Shown here in pieces: positions 55,757 to 64,000 of a stretch of 64,000 bases of DNA; position 1 is the first letter of the stretch, and each line of letters begins with the position of its first letter. Made by a program: the position numbers and the translations under genes. Below the pieces are notes generated by a model. The model was given only the letters and a program-made list of their open reading frames with translations. It was not told the DNA's origin and did not search any database. This DNA comes from JANPCX01 sp050916095 (GTDB taxonomy: Bacteria > Pseudomonadota > Gammaproteobacteria > Burkholderiales > Burkholderiaceae_C), in the NCBI GenBank assembly GCA_050916095.1, contig CP050901.1, positions 2,046,001-2,110,000 of the forward strand, given 5' to 3'.

Positions 55757-56148
55757 GCGTCCACCAGGAAATCGAAGCCCTGAGAGTCGAGGCTACCGCA
55801 GTTGCGACACGCATCGCCACCAAGGAGGATGAAGCAAAGGCGCTGGCGATCTGTATTCGCGAGAACCAGACCTACCTGAACCGGTGCAACCAGCGCATTG
55901 CCAAGTTGTCGGCCCAGTTGGCGGCACAGGAACAAAACAAAGATGTCCGCGTGTCGGACCACGCCTTGCTCCGCTACATCGAGCGCGCCATGGGCGTGGA
56001 TCTCGACAAGTTCCGGGCCGCGATTCTGACCGAGCAAAACCGCAAGGCCATCGAGTTCGCGGGCGACTGCACGATCAAGTCGGGCGGCGTTGAGTTCTTG
56101 GTGAAGAACAGGACCGTGGTGACGGTGATTGCCAAGGGGGCCGCATGA
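55753..56148 (+). CDS. Coiled-coil phage protein
   Basis: 131 residues. N-terminal coiled coil to about 65, then VSDHALLRYIERAMGVDLDKFRAAILTEQNRKAIEFAGDCTIKSGGVEFLVKNRTVVTVI, a domain seen alone in many phages (resembling RelE-like or BrnT-like folds). ATGA-coupled. Unknown function. Confidence 0.65.
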   Translation: MSVHQEIEALRVEATAVATRIATKEDEAKALAICIRENQTYLNRCNQRIAKLSAQLAAQEQNKDVRVSDHALLRYIERAMGVDLDKFRAAILTEQNRKAIEFAGDCTIKSGGVEFLVKNRTVVTVIAKGAA

Positions 56149-57230
56149 CTGAGTCATCACGCCCTGCGCCACTGGTCCCCGCCGAGGTTGACCTGCGCGA
56201 CTTCCAGTACATGGAGCTGGACGTCAGGCGCCTGCGTGATTCACGCTTTGGTGCCGAGGTCAGCGGCGACGCCTTCCGGGCCGGCGTCATGCTGTGGTGT
56301 GCGTCTTGGCACCAGGTGCCGTGCGGCTCAGTTCCTGACGACGACATCGAACTCGCAAACCTCGCCGGCTTTGGCCGCTTCTTCAAGGAGTGGCGCAAGG
56401 TGCGTGACCAGGCACTGCAGGGCTTCGTGAAGTGCAGCGACGGCCGCCTGTACCACGAGACGGTCTGCGAAAAGGCAGCCGCCGCCTGGCTTTCCAAGTT
56501 GGCGCACCACTACTCGCGAGCCTGTGACCGCCTGCGCAAGAAGAACAAGGCAAGAGCCGCCGAACAACTGGCGCCGCTGCCGGAATTGACATTTGATCAG
56601 TGGAATGCCGAACGAGTAGCCGCCGGAATTCCAATGGAAAAGGCCGAGGCTTCCGCCGGAATTCCACAAACAGCGACACCGCCAAAACAAGGAATTCCAG
56701 CGGAAAACGCTCTGAGAGGGAACGGAGAGGGAACGGAACGGAGAGGGAACGGAGAGGGAACGGAAATAAAAGAGAAAGAACCGGGAGAGGTTGTTGCCGC
56801 CGCGCCGCCAGATTCCGGCGCCAGTCCGCCACCAGCTCCGCCACCACCACCCGCCGCTGACGCGGCGCCCAAGCCGGTTGCCGAACGCGGTGCGCGTCTG
56901 CCCAAGGACTGGGAACTCCCCAAGGCCTGGGGCGACTGGGCACTTGCCACGTACCCGCTGTGGGGAGCCGAAAAGGTCCGCCTGGAGGGCTCGAAATTCC
57001 GCAACCACTGGGTGGCCAAAACCGGCAAGGACGCGACCAAGCTCGACTGGCGCGGCACGTGGGAAAACTGGTGCCACAGCCCCTTTGCGCACCAGGACGA
57101 CCCGAAGCCCGGAGCCCGTGGTGGACCACTGGTGCCCATCGACACCACAGCCAAAAACGCCGAGGCCAAGCGCCTGGTGTTTGGCATCCCAGACACCCCC
57201 ATCCACCAGGAGGTACTACCCCATGCGTGA
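56145..57230 (+). CDS. DUF1376/DnaT-like replication protein
   Basis: 361 residues. N-terminal DUF1376 domain (DFQYMELDVRRLRDSRFGAEVSGDAFRAGVMLWCASWHQVP). A low-complexity linker with GNGEGTE repeats and Pro runs (190-250). C-terminal DnaT/primosome-like domain (LPKDWELPKAWGDWALATYP...FRNHWVAKTGKDATKLDWRGTWENWC). Probably loads the replicative helicase at the phage origin. Confidence 0.85.
   Translation: MTESSRPAPLVPAEVDLRDFQYMELDVRRLRDSRFGAEVSGDAFRAGVMLWCASWHQVPCGSVPDDDIELANLAGFGRFFKEWRKVRDQALQGFVKCSDGRLYHETVCEKAAAAWLSKLAHHYSRACDRLRKKNKARAAEQLAPLPELTFDQWNAERVAAGIPMEKAEASAGIPQTATPPKQGIPAENALRGNGEGTERRGNGEGTEIKEKEPGEVVAAAPPDSGASPPPAPPPPPAADAAPKPVAERGARLPKDWELPKAWGDWALATYPLWGAEKVRLEGSKFRNHWVAKTGKDATKLDWRGTWENWCHSPFAHQDDPKPGARGGPLVPIDTTAKNAEAKRLVFGIPDTPIHQEVLPHA
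56715..56765 (+). repeat. Short tandem repeat in replication gene
   Basis: Units of GAGAGGGAACG alternating with a shorter GAACG copy, encoding the GNGEGTE repeat. Phage origins often lie in repeats inside the initiator gene, so this could be an iteron-like array; the repeats are also simple coding expansion. Confidence 0.5.
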
Positions 57231-57996
57231 AGCCGATTTCGACGAGTTCGGGCAGATGCTCGACGCCGTCTGCAGCCTCCTGAGTCGCGGCAACTACGTG
57301 CCAACGGCTGCCAACACGGCGCTGTGGTTCCGCTCGCTGGCGGCCCACGACATCGCCGCCGTTCGGCTGGGCTTCGATGCCCACGTCAAAGACCCACAGC
57401 GCGGCCGATTCGTGCCGGTACCCGCCGACATCCTGGCGCAGATCGCTGGCGCCGCAGCCGACGACGGCAGGCCGGGGCCCGAGGAAGCCTGGGCTCTGGT
57501 CATGGCTGCGCAGGATGAGGCGCGCACTGTGGTGTGGACTTCTGAGATCGCCGAGGCTGCTGGCATCGCAAGACCCGTGCTTTCCGCCGGCGACGAGGTT
57601 GGCGCCCGCATGGCGTTCAAGGAGTCCTACGTTCGCCTGGTCGAAGACGCACGCACGCAGCGCCGCGCTACGGCTTGGTCGGTGTCGGAAGGCTTTGACC
57701 CCCAAGGCCGTGCCAACGCAATCCGTGACGCCGTGGAAGCCGGACGACTGCCACGGACCGAGTTGCAGGCGCTGCCGGCGACGGAAGCGCGAGCCAGCAC
57801 ACCGCTGCTCACCCTGGTGGGGGCGGCGCCGGACCACCGCCGAGAGGCCTTGCGTGCCTACGCCGACCAGCTGCGCAACCGCCAGGACGGGCCAGGCATC
57901 GACTTCCTGGAGCGCGAGGCAACGCGGGCGCTTCAGGCGGATGCCGACGCCAAGGTGCGGGCCTACCTCGAAGCAAATACTGGAAGTGTTGTATGA
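57223..57996 (+). CDS. Phage replication-region protein
   Basis: 257 residues, strong AGGAGGT site. N-terminal part (EFGQMLDAVCSLLSRGNYVPTAANTALWFRSLAAHDIAAVRLGFDAHVKDPQRGRFVPVPADILAQI) is common in phages next to DUF1376 genes and resembles helicase-loader domains. C-terminus helical. Role in replication inferred. Confidence 0.7.
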   Translation: MREADFDEFGQMLDAVCSLLSRGNYVPTAANTALWFRSLAAHDIAAVRLGFDAHVKDPQRGRFVPVPADILAQIAGAAADDGRPGPEEAWALVMAAQDEARTVVWTSEIAEAAGIARPVLSAGDEVGARMAFKESYVRLVEDARTQRRATAWSVSEGFDPQGRANAIRDAVEAGRLPRTELQALPATEARASTPLLTLVGAAPDHRREALRAYADQLRNRQDGPGIDFLEREATRALQADADAKVRAYLEANTGSVV

Positions 57997-58220
57997 CCCC
58001 AACAAAACCGGACACGGCACGGGAAAAAGCCCGGCGAATCCTCGACGGGGCCAAGGCTGGCGGCCAGTACACCGAGGCCGCAATCACCGAGGCGCTGCGC
58101 GTGACGGGTGACCTACCGGACTACGAGTACCGGCGCGTGGTGCACAAGCCTGTGGGCACATGGGAGACCGGCGCGCGTGGGCTGTTGGCCCCGGCCTGCC
58201 CGATGGGGGTGCTGTCGTGA
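57993..58220 (+). CDS. Small phage protein
   Basis: 75 residues, coupled by ATGA. Basic, helical N-terminus (AREKARRILDGAKAGGQYTEAAITEALRVTGDL). Unknown. Confidence 0.6.
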   Translation: MTPTKPDTAREKARRILDGAKAGGQYTEAAITEALRVTGDLPDYEYRRVVHKPVGTWETGARGLLAPACPMGVLS

Positions 58221-58429
58221 GCATCGCAAAAACAATCAAAAACACCGTCATCGCGGCGTCGGCGCTGTCGTTCACCGTGCTGGTCACTCTAAAGGTCGTT
58301 GGCTTCGTGACGTGTGGCTGGCTGTGGGTTCTGCTGCCGATTTGGTGGCCGCTGGTGCCGTTCGTTGTGCTGGCCGTTGTTGCCTACCTGGTGATGATTT
58401 TTGAAGTCGCGGGGTCGGTTTTCAAATGA
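58217..58429 (+). CDS. Small membrane protein
   Basis: 70 residues, GTG start overlapping the previous stop. Two membrane helices (VIAASALSFTVLVTLKVV and LWVLLPIWWPLVPFVVLAVV). Unknown function. Confidence 0.6.
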   Translation: MSIAKTIKNTVIAASALSFTVLVTLKVVGFVTCGWLWVLLPIWWPLVPFVVLAVVAYLVMIFEVAGSVFK

Positions 58430-58689
58430 GACACACAACACTCCTGACACACAAGGGCTGGTTCGGAATCTGCCCAGTGTTTATCGGTGACATGGAATCA
58501 GATGCACCGTTTATTGACCCTCGCCACTGGATGCTTTCTCCTCTGTTTGACTTGAGCGAGCTGCTGTTCGACATCTGTTTTTGGATCAAAGAAATGGCGA
58601 GTCCTGGCGAGGATCAACCGTGGCCGCTGCGCATCACTGGGCGCTTGGAAACACCCGTGGAAATGGTTTGGCACGAGATCAATGAGTGA
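58426..58689 (+). CDS. Phage protein of unknown function
   Basis: 87 residues, ATGA-coupled. Rich in aromatic residues; HKGWFGICPVFIGDMESD and PRHWMLSPLFDLSELLFDICFWIKEM. No motif known. Confidence 0.6.
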   Translation: MRHTTLLTHKGWFGICPVFIGDMESDAPFIDPRHWMLSPLFDLSELLFDICFWIKEMASPGEDQPWPLRITGRLETPVEMVWHEINE

Positions 58690-58699
58690 GGTGAGAAAA

Positions 58700-59095
58700 A
58701 TGGCACACATAAACCGCAAGCAGGCAGACGAGCGCCGCGCAGTGATCCTCAAGTTGGCAGCGCGGCCTTGTGGCGTCAGCTATGCCGAACTTGGTATACC
58801 AATGTCTTGCGCCCAAAACTACATAGAGAAGATGGTCGCGGACGGGACTCTGCATCGCAGAAACCCTGGCGGCACGGTCAGCGGCAAAGGCATGCGTTAC
58901 TTCTTGACGGGCGAAGCCGCTGATAAACATTTCGGACCGGCGAAACCAAATCCGCGCTCAGATCGTCGCATTGGCGCGGTGTCTAGGAGTGGCCCCGCGC
59001 ATCTTCCGGGAGAGCCAGACCTTTCAAAGGCCAAGTGGACCATCGCGCCGCCGCCGACCCAATCTTTACGCACAAACACACACCCAAGGGGATGA
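58700..59095 (+). CDS. Winged-helix-like phage protein
   Basis: 131 residues from MAHINRKQ, preferred because GAGGTGAG is six bases upstream; an ATG at 58682 is the alternative. Residues 10-70 form a winged helix (RRAVILKLAARPCGVSYAELGIPMSCAQNYIEKMVADGTLHRR). DNA binding likely. Confidence 0.65.
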   Translation: MAHINRKQADERRAVILKLAARPCGVSYAELGIPMSCAQNYIEKMVADGTLHRRNPGGTVSGKGMRYFLTGEAADKHFGPAKPNPRSDRRIGAVSRSGPAHLPGEPDLSKAKWTIAPPPTQSLRTNTHPRG

Positions 59096-59520
59096 GCATG
59101 ATTTCATTCACTGTGCCAGGGCAGCCGCAAGGCAAGGGCAGGCCGCGCATCGGCAAAGCAGGGCGCTACTCCCGGATGTTCACTCCCGAGAAAACTGTCG
59201 CATACGAGGGCTTGGTGTCGCTCGCTGCGCAGGAGGCCATGGCTGGCAAGCCGCCGCTTCAGGGGCCGTGCCAAGTCGTCATCGGCTTGTTCTGCCAGGT
59301 GCCCGCGAGCTGGTCCAAGAAGAAGCGCGAGCAGGCCTTGGCTGGCGACGTGTTGCCCACCACGAAACCCGACGCCGACAACTGCGTCAAGGCCATCTTC
59401 GACGGCATGAATGGTGTCGTTTGGCGTGACGACGTGCAGGCCGTGGACCTCAAGGTGTCCAAGCGGTACGCGGTGACGCCAGGGGTTGTTGTCGGGGTTG
59501 AGGAGCGCAGCAATGGCTAA
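59092..59520 (+). CDS. rusA: RusA-family Holliday junction resolvase
   Basis: 142 residues. FTVPGQPQGKGRPR at the start and TKPDADNCVKAIFDGMNGVVWRDDVQAVDL give the RusA fold and its catalytic aspartates. Cuts Holliday junctions formed by the phage recombination system. Overlaps both neighbours. Confidence 0.92.
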   Translation: MSMISFTVPGQPQGKGRPRIGKAGRYSRMFTPEKTVAYEGLVSLAAQEAMAGKPPLQGPCQVVIGLFCQVPASWSKKKREQALAGDVLPTTKPDADNCVKAIFDGMNGVVWRDDVQAVDLKVSKRYAVTPGVVVGVEERSNG

Positions 59521-59776
59521 GTGCGATTTGTGCGGCGAGAGCTGCAGGGCTTCGAAGATGGAGACGCTTTTGGACTCCTACCAAATACCGGGATGCGTTG
59601 AGGTCTGCCCCGCCTGCAGCAAGTGGGCCACCAGGGTTAAAGGCGATGCGCTTGCTCAGGTAGCCACAACTGTTCGGGCTGCAATCGCAGCAAAGAAGGG
59701 CGGCCCAGAGCCATCCGGGGCCGCAACGCTTTGGGCCAAGCTTCGCCGGTTTGTCGCGCTTGGGTTCAGCGCCTGA
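59513..59776 (+). CDS. Small zinc-finger phage protein
   Basis: 87 residues from MAKCDLCG. CDLC and CPAC pairs form a treble-clef-like zinc site; helical C-terminus. Overlaps rusA by eight bases. Unknown role. Confidence 0.65.
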   Translation: MAKCDLCGESCRASKMETLLDSYQIPGCVEVCPACSKWATRVKGDALAQVATTVRAAIAAKKGGPEPSGAATLWAKLRRFVALGFSA

Positions 59777-59805
59777 CGATCGCGGGCGGCAGCAAGGATA
59801 CACAC

Positions 59806-60009
59806 ATGCCCAAACTTCTCGACGGCCGCGAAGTGCCCAGCGACTCCGAAGAGTGGAGGCACGAGTGCCAATGCCGGGCCATCGCGCGACTGCAGCCGGT
59901 TGATGTGCGACGCGACACCCTGGCGCAACTGGAGAAGAGGTTCGGCAAGCCCTACGTGGACAGCATCAAGGACACGCTCACAAAACTGTGGAAGGCCCGC
60001 CAGCCATGA
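59806..60009 (+). CDS. Small phage protein
   Basis: 67 residues from MPKLLDGREVPSDSEEWRHECQCRAI, a start frequently seen in phage proteins of unknown function. ATGA-coupled to the next gene. Confidence 0.6.
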   Translation: MPKLLDGREVPSDSEEWRHECQCRAIARLQPVDVRRDTLAQLEKRFGKPYVDSIKDTLTKLWKARQP

Positions 60010-60335
60010 GCGACTTCAACCCCCACAAGGCAGTCGATTTCATCATCGCCACGGCGCCAAAGTTTGCCAAAGCCAAAGCCGAGCGCGTCTACCTTGAGCA
60101 GTTCCGCAGCAGCAAGAATGCGCTGTTGATGGGCCAGAGCCAAGCCAAGGCATCAGTGGAGCGCGAGCAGCACGCCTACGCACCCCCCGAGTACGTCCAG
60201 CTGCTTGATGGCCTGCGCGCGGCGGTTGAGATTGAGGAACACCTCAAGTGGGAGCTGGTTGCGGCCCAGGCCAGGATCGAGGTCTACCGAACACAAGAGG
60301 CCTCGGCCCGAGCCGAGGTGAGGGCGACGCAATGA
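60006..60335 (+). CDS. Helical phage protein
   Basis: 109 residues, mostly helix, with SQAKASVEREQHAYAPPEYVQLLDGLRAAVEIEEHLKWELVAAQARIEVYRT, the pattern of small phage proteins found near terminases. Function unknown. Confidence 0.65.
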   Translation: MSDFNPHKAVDFIIATAPKFAKAKAERVYLEQFRSSKNALLMGQSQAKASVEREQHAYAPPEYVQLLDGLRAAVEIEEHLKWELVAAQARIEVYRTQEASARAEVRATQ

Positions 60336-60607
60336 CCCGGATCAATCTCTCAGACGCAGTGGACGACATGGCCCCGGCTCACCCGCCGTGCTACCTAAAT
60401 CGGCTGGCGTGGGTCGAGTACTTGAAGAGTGCGGCCGCAGCACAGAACCAGCGCGACGAGCCCAAGGTGTTTTTGATCGCGTCAGGCGAGCCCGTGTTTA
60501 ACCACCAGTTCCCGTTTTGCGTTGACTGCACAGAGCAGAACAGGGCGGACATGGAGCGCATGGAGCGCTGCAACCCAAATCACTTGACCGGAATGGAGTC
60601 ACCATGA
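60332..60607 (+). CDS. Small Cys-containing phage protein
   Basis: 91 residues. CVDCTEQNRADMERMERC near the end could bind zinc. ATGA-coupled. Unknown. Confidence 0.6.
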   Translation: MTRINLSDAVDDMAPAHPPCYLNRLAWVEYLKSAAAAQNQRDEPKVFLIASGEPVFNHQFPFCVDCTEQNRADMERMERCNPNHLTGMESP

Positions 60608-60810
60608 ACTTGCACGAAGCCATTGAAACGATTCGGCGCGTCGCGTCACAACTTGGGCCCGCCACGGCACGTGTGATTGAGTCACACCCTGATGTGGTCC
60701 AGGCCTGCCGCGCAACCAAGACAAAATGTCGCAAGCACCTGGATGCCATGGCCAAGGCTGGCAAGATTCGGTGTGATTTCTCGGCTCAGGCACCGAGGTA
60801 TTGGGCGTAA
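60604..60810 (+). CDS. Small phage protein
   Basis: 68 residues, helical, HTH-like (VVQACRATKTKCRKHLDAMAKAGKIRC). Last gene before a terminator and terminase. Confidence 0.6.
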   Translation: MNLHEAIETIRRVASQLGPATARVIESHPDVVQACRATKTKCRKHLDAMAKAGKIRCDFSAQAPRYWA

Positions 60811-60894
60811 TAACCACCCGTTGACTCCGAAAAAACCTCCGCCCTAATTCTCACAGCAGCGGTCCACGTCGCTGTTTGATTGGGGCAAGGGTTC

Positions 60895-60921
60895 CCCACC
60901 GGCGCGCCGGTGGGTTTTTTT
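60895..60921 (+). terminator. Terminator before prophage 2 terminase
   Basis: A 20-base perfect palindrome (60895-60914) followed by seven T. The ten-base half-site leaves no loop when fully paired, so the working hairpin has a shorter stem. Separates early and late genes. Confidence 0.8.
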
Positions 60922-60930
60922 GGAGTCAGC

Positions 60931-61527
60931 ATGACATCAAAGGCGCGCAAGAGTGCGTCGGCGGGCAAGACCGTCACCACAGACCAGACAGCCAAGGCCG
61001 AGTCACGCCCCCTCACAGCCAAACAAGAGGCGTTCGTCGCTGAATACCTGATTGATTTCAACGGCAACCAGGCAGCAATACGCGCCGGGTTTTCTGAGCG
61101 GTCGGCGAGAAAAACGGCTTACGAGCTGTTGGACGACCCGAGGATTTCCGAAAGCATAAAAAAGGCGATCAACGAACGATCCCAGCGCACCGAGATCACC
61201 GCAGATCGCGTATTGCGTGAGGTGGCCCGCCTTGGGTTCTCTGATGTGCGCAAGCTGTTCAACCAGCAAGGGGCACTCAAGGCCGTCCATGAGCTGGACG
61301 ACGACACCGCAGCAGCCGTGGCCAGCATCGAGGTGTTGGAGGAATACGACGGCAAGGGCGAAGAGCGCAGGCTTGTTGGCCACGTCAAGAAGATCAAGCT
61401 GTGGGACAAGAACTCGGCGGCTGAGAAGCTGATGAAGCACTTGGGGATGTTCGAGAAGGACAACGCCCAAGGCGCCGAAGCCCTGCGCAGCGTGCTGGTT
61501 GAGTTCGTGAGCGCCGGGCAGAAATGA
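60931..61527 (+). CDS. terS: Terminase small subunit of prophage 2
   Basis: 198 residues. LTAKQEAFVAEYLIDFNGNQAAIRAGFSERSARKTAYELLDDPRISESI is the terminase_2 signature. Different family from the prophage 1 subunit. GGAG precedes the ATG at seven bases. Overlaps terL by four bases. Confidence 0.9.
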   Translation: MTSKARKSASAGKTVTTDQTAKAESRPLTAKQEAFVAEYLIDFNGNQAAIRAGFSERSARKTAYELLDDPRISESIKKAINERSQRTEITADRVLREVARLGFSDVRKLFNQQGALKAVHELDDDTAAAVASIEVLEEYDGKGEERRLVGHVKKIKLWDKNSAAEKLMKHLGMFEKDNAQGAEALRSVLVEFVSAGQK

Positions 61528-62798
61528 GCAAGAACCCGCCACCGGTTCGCATTCAGTTTCCCGAAAAGCTGCAGGGGCTTTTCAAGCCAAAGCGCTACAA
61601 GGTGCTGTACGGCGGTCGTGGCGGCGCCAAGAGTTGGGGTGTTGCGAGGGCCTTGATCGTGCAGGCCGCCCAAGCGCCGCTGCGCGTGCTGTGCGCCCGG
61701 GAGATTCAGGCATCCATGCGTGACTCAGTGCACCGGCTGCTGAGCGACCAGATCCAAGCGATGGGTTACGGAGCGTTCTTTGACGTACTCGACACAGAGA
61801 TTCGCGGCAAGAACGGCAGCTTGTTCCTATTCACCGGACTACAAAGTCACACCGTGGACTCGATCAAGTCATACGAGGGCGTGGACAGGGTTTGGGTCGA
61901 AGAGGGCCACGGTGTCAGCGCCAAGAGCTGGGACACGCTGATACCCACAATCCGCAAAGAGAGTTCAGAAATCTGGGTAACGCTGAACCCGGACATGGAC
62001 ACCGACGACACCTACGTTCGGTTCATTGCCGCACCAAGCGACGACACCTGGTTGTGCGAGGTGAACTGGCGCGACAACCCGTGGTTCCCGCAAGTTCTGG
62101 AGGACGAGCGACAGAAGGCCCAGCGCACCAGCCCCGAGAGCTACGAGCACATCTGGGAAGGCAAGCCGCGCAGGGTGGCCGAGGGTGCGATTTACAGGCA
62201 CGAGATCGACGCGCTGTTTACTGACCAGAGACTGCGCGATGTGCCCTACGACTCAACGCTACCGGTGCACACCATCTGGGACCTGGGCTGGAATGACGCC
62301 ATGACGATCATCATGGCGCAGCGCGGGCCAATGGATTTGCGCGTCATCGACTACATCGAAGACAGCAACCGCACGCTGGACTGGTATGTTGGTCAGCTTG
62401 AGCGGCGCCAATACCGGTGGGGCACTGACTTCATTCCGCACGACGGACGAGCCCGTAACTTCCAAACCGGGAAGTCAACCGAAGAGTTGTTGTCAGACAT
62501 GAAGCGCAAGCCTCATGTGCTGCCAGCCACGAGTGTGGAGGAGGGTATCAAGGCGGCTCGCCTGTTGTTCCCCCGCTGCTACTTCGACAAAACCAAAACC
62601 GCGCGACTTGTTGAGTGTTTGAAGCGCTACCGCCGCGACATCAACCAGCGCACCGACGAGGCCCGTGGCCCGCTGCACGACCAGTACAGCCACGGGGCTG
62701 ACGCCTTCCGTTACCTGGGCCAATCAGTGGACCTGATGGGCGGCAACACCAGCGAATCCCTCGCCGCCTTCAAAAACAGAACCAGGAGATGGAGATGA
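61524..62798 (+). CDS. terL: Terminase large subunit of prophage 2
   Basis: 424 residues. Walker A GGRGGAKS at 30-37, Walker B VDRVWVEEG near 120, nuclease aspartates in TIWDLGWND and HDQYSHGADAFRY. PBSX/terminase_3 type, unlike the GpA enzyme of prophage 1. Confidence 0.95.
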   Translation: MSKNPPPVRIQFPEKLQGLFKPKRYKVLYGGRGGAKSWGVARALIVQAAQAPLRVLCAREIQASMRDSVHRLLSDQIQAMGYGAFFDVLDTEIRGKNGSLFLFTGLQSHTVDSIKSYEGVDRVWVEEGHGVSAKSWDTLIPTIRKESSEIWVTLNPDMDTDDTYVRFIAAPSDDTWLCEVNWRDNPWFPQVLEDERQKAQRTSPESYEHIWEGKPRRVAEGAIYRHEIDALFTDQRLRDVPYDSTLPVHTIWDLGWNDAMTIIMAQRGPMDLRVIDYIEDSNRTLDWYVGQLERRQYRWGTDFIPHDGRARNFQTGKSTEELLSDMKRKPHVLPATSVEEGIKAARLLFPRCYFDKTKTARLVECLKRYRRDINQRTDEARGPLHDQYSHGADAFRYLGQSVDLMGGNTSESLAAFKNRTRRWR

Positions 62799-63295
62799 AA
62801 CTTTCCCCCGTGTTGAGCCCTGACGGCCGCCCCTTGTTCTCTGCCGGTGGTGGCCACGCTTGGAAAACCGGTGTTCATCGCGGCTTTGTTGTCTCGCTTG
62901 AATGGGTCGGTGAGGGAAGAAAAGCCTACCCCGCCATGGTGATTTGGCCGGCGTCAAACGTGTTCGTGACCGGCGAGGGCAGCGGCATGTGGGTGATTGC
63001 CCGCAAAGTCATCGTCGATTTTGTCGGCTTCAACGCCAGCGACAAATGCACTGGGGGCCCAAGTGAGCACTGCATACGCGAAGCGCAGCAGGCCCTGCCC
63101 ATCCTGGGCAAAGACATCAACGACAAAGAGGCACTGTCGGCCCTCGTGAGTTGCGTGGTCACCTACGCCATGGATTTGGTAGGCATGCCGCTGGTGCCAA
63201 AAGCCATCCGCAAAGAACTTGACCACCCACCAATGTGGGACATCAAACAAACCGACAAGGCCAGCGGCAAGGTCGTCAAAGAATTGGAAATCTGA
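62795..63295 (+). CDS. Phage protein between terminase and portal
   Basis: 166 residues from MKLSPVLS, chosen because AGGAG lies six bases upstream; the ATG at 62789 abuts it. Beta-rich with FVVSLEWVGEGRKAYPAMVIWP. Unknown; often seen in P22-like phages. Confidence 0.65.
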   Translation: MKLSPVLSPDGRPLFSAGGGHAWKTGVHRGFVVSLEWVGEGRKAYPAMVIWPASNVFVTGEGSGMWVIARKVIVDFVGFNASDKCTGGPSEHCIREAQQALPILGKDINDKEALSALVSCVVTYAMDLVGMPLVPKAIRKELDHPPMWDIKQTDKASGKVVKELEI

Positions 63296-63296
63296 C

Positions 63297-64000
63297 ATGA
63301 GCGACACCAAAGAAGTGAGTTTGTCGCCAAGCGGCAGGCTGCCAATGGATCCGAAGTCTGTGGCGGCCAGGCACGAGAAGCGCAAAAACTGGTTTCTTGC
63401 CGAGGCTTCACGCCAAGCCAAGAACCGCTCGCTGATGGCCAAGTGCGAGGCCTACTACGACAACAACCAGTGGGACTCCGAAGACGCGGAGACAGTGAGA
63501 GCGCGGGGTCAAAACCCTGTCACGTACAACGAGATCAAGCCAACGATTGATTGGCTGATCGGCACCGAGCGACGCACGCGCGTGGACTTTGTAGTGGTGG
63601 CTGAAGACGACGGCGACGAGGCCGACGAAGACGCCCGACTCAAAACCAAGCTACTGAAGTACCTCGACCAGACCAACCGCGCCCAGTTTGAGCGCAGCTA
63701 TGCGGCCGAGCAGCAGTTCAAGGCTGGCTTGGGCTGGATTGAGGTCGGACTGCGCGGCGACAAGTCGGGCCCGCCCATATTCATCGGGCACGAGAGCTGG
63801 CGCAACATGCTGCACGACAGCCAGGGCTCAAAGCGCGACCCGTCGGACTGGCGCTACGTGTTCCGCATCAAGGTGGTTGACATGGATGTGGCGCTGGCCA
63901 TGTTCCCAGACAAGAAAAAAGAGATCGAGGCCTGCAAGCAAACCGGAGACGACACATCGATGTTCATGTCGTGGATGGGCGGTAATGGCCTGATTGCTGG
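63297..64000 (+). CDS. Portal protein (P22-like), partial
   Basis: 234 codons, open at the window edge. AYYDNNQWDSEDAETVRARGQNPVTYNEIKPTIDWLIGTERRTRVDF is characteristic of P22-type portals. Identifies prophage 2 as podovirus-like. Confidence 0.9.
   Translation, partial: MSDTKEVSLSPSGRLPMDPKSVAARHEKRKNWFLAEASRQAKNRSLMAKCEAYYDNNQWDSEDAETVRARGQNPVTYNEIKPTIDWLIGTERRTRVDFVVVAEDDGDEADEDARLKTKLLKYLDQTNRAQFERSYAAEQQFKAGLGWIEVGLRGDKSGPPIFIGHESWRNMLHDSQGSKRDPSDWRYVFRIKVVDMDVALAMFPDKKKEIEACKQTGDDTSMFMSWMGGNGLIA

Larger units (their letters stand above)
47391..64000. mobile_element. Prophage 2, left part (P22-like), cut at its left end
   Basis: Leftward recombination/regulation genes, repressor, rightward replication genes, terminase and the start of a P22-type portal. 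No integrase or att site at the left; the leftward operon ends in a truncated gene at the cassette. The element runs off the right edge. Confidence 0.85.

Overview
The window is almost entirely phage DNA from a GC-rich bacterium, most likely a betaproteobacterium of the order Burkholderiales. The evidence for the host is codon use, a PEP-CTERM protein with its VPEPS sorting signal, and phage gene families common in that order; this is inference, since no chromosomal housekeeping gene is present. It holds one apparently complete prophage (about 171-46416), one integron-type gene cassette (46424-47390) and the left part of a second, different prophage (47391 to the window end). A second copy of the cassette's end lies at 1-170, so the cassette flanks prophage 1 on both sides.

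Prophage 1 has a lambda-type head and a long siphovirus-like tail. Its leftward early operon (7639 down to 220) carries small membrane proteins, an HD-domain nucleotidase, a large ParB-family protein, an excisionase-like protein, a tyrosine integrase and an HNH protein with an integrase-like N-terminus. The control region (7.6-10.6 kb) has a short repressor, a YdaS/Cro-type regulator, a CII-like activator and paired operators of the form CACC-N4-GGTG at both the leftward and the rightward promoter. Next come a VirE/VapE-type primase-helicase (10968-13550), terminase (14.6-17.3 kb), a YbjQ-like accessory gene, head genes (19.5-30.5 kb, interrupted by a block of adhesin-like proteins), tail genes (30.6-42.9 kb), lysis genes including nested Rz/Rz1 spanins (43-45 kb), and a BRO-type antirepressor with an attenuated leader at the right end. 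A 3' tRNA fragment at 46386-46416 marks the probable attR.

The cassette carries one gene, a PP-loop protein of the PAPS-reductase superfamily, on the strand opposite to the usual cassette orientation. Its 58-bp attC site has the hallmarks of integron recombination sites. The identity between the two copies stops exactly at the GTT crossover triplet.

Prophage 2 is P22-like judging by its portal protein. Its leftward operon has a RecT-like annealing protein, a RecE-like nuclease and small regulators; it is cut at the cassette junction with no integrase visible. Between the leftward promoter and the repressor sit three exported proteins (PEP-CTERM protein, YHYH-like peptide, lipoprotein) that look like lysogenic-conversion cargo. 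The rightward operon has Cro and CII-like regulators, a methyltransferase, DnaT/DUF1376-like replication proteins, RusA, many small genes, then terminase and a partial portal gene. Its operators are GTCTAC-N5-GTAGAC. The two prophages have related repressors and related CII-like proteins, and in both the -10 box sits so close to cro that its mRNA may be leaderless.
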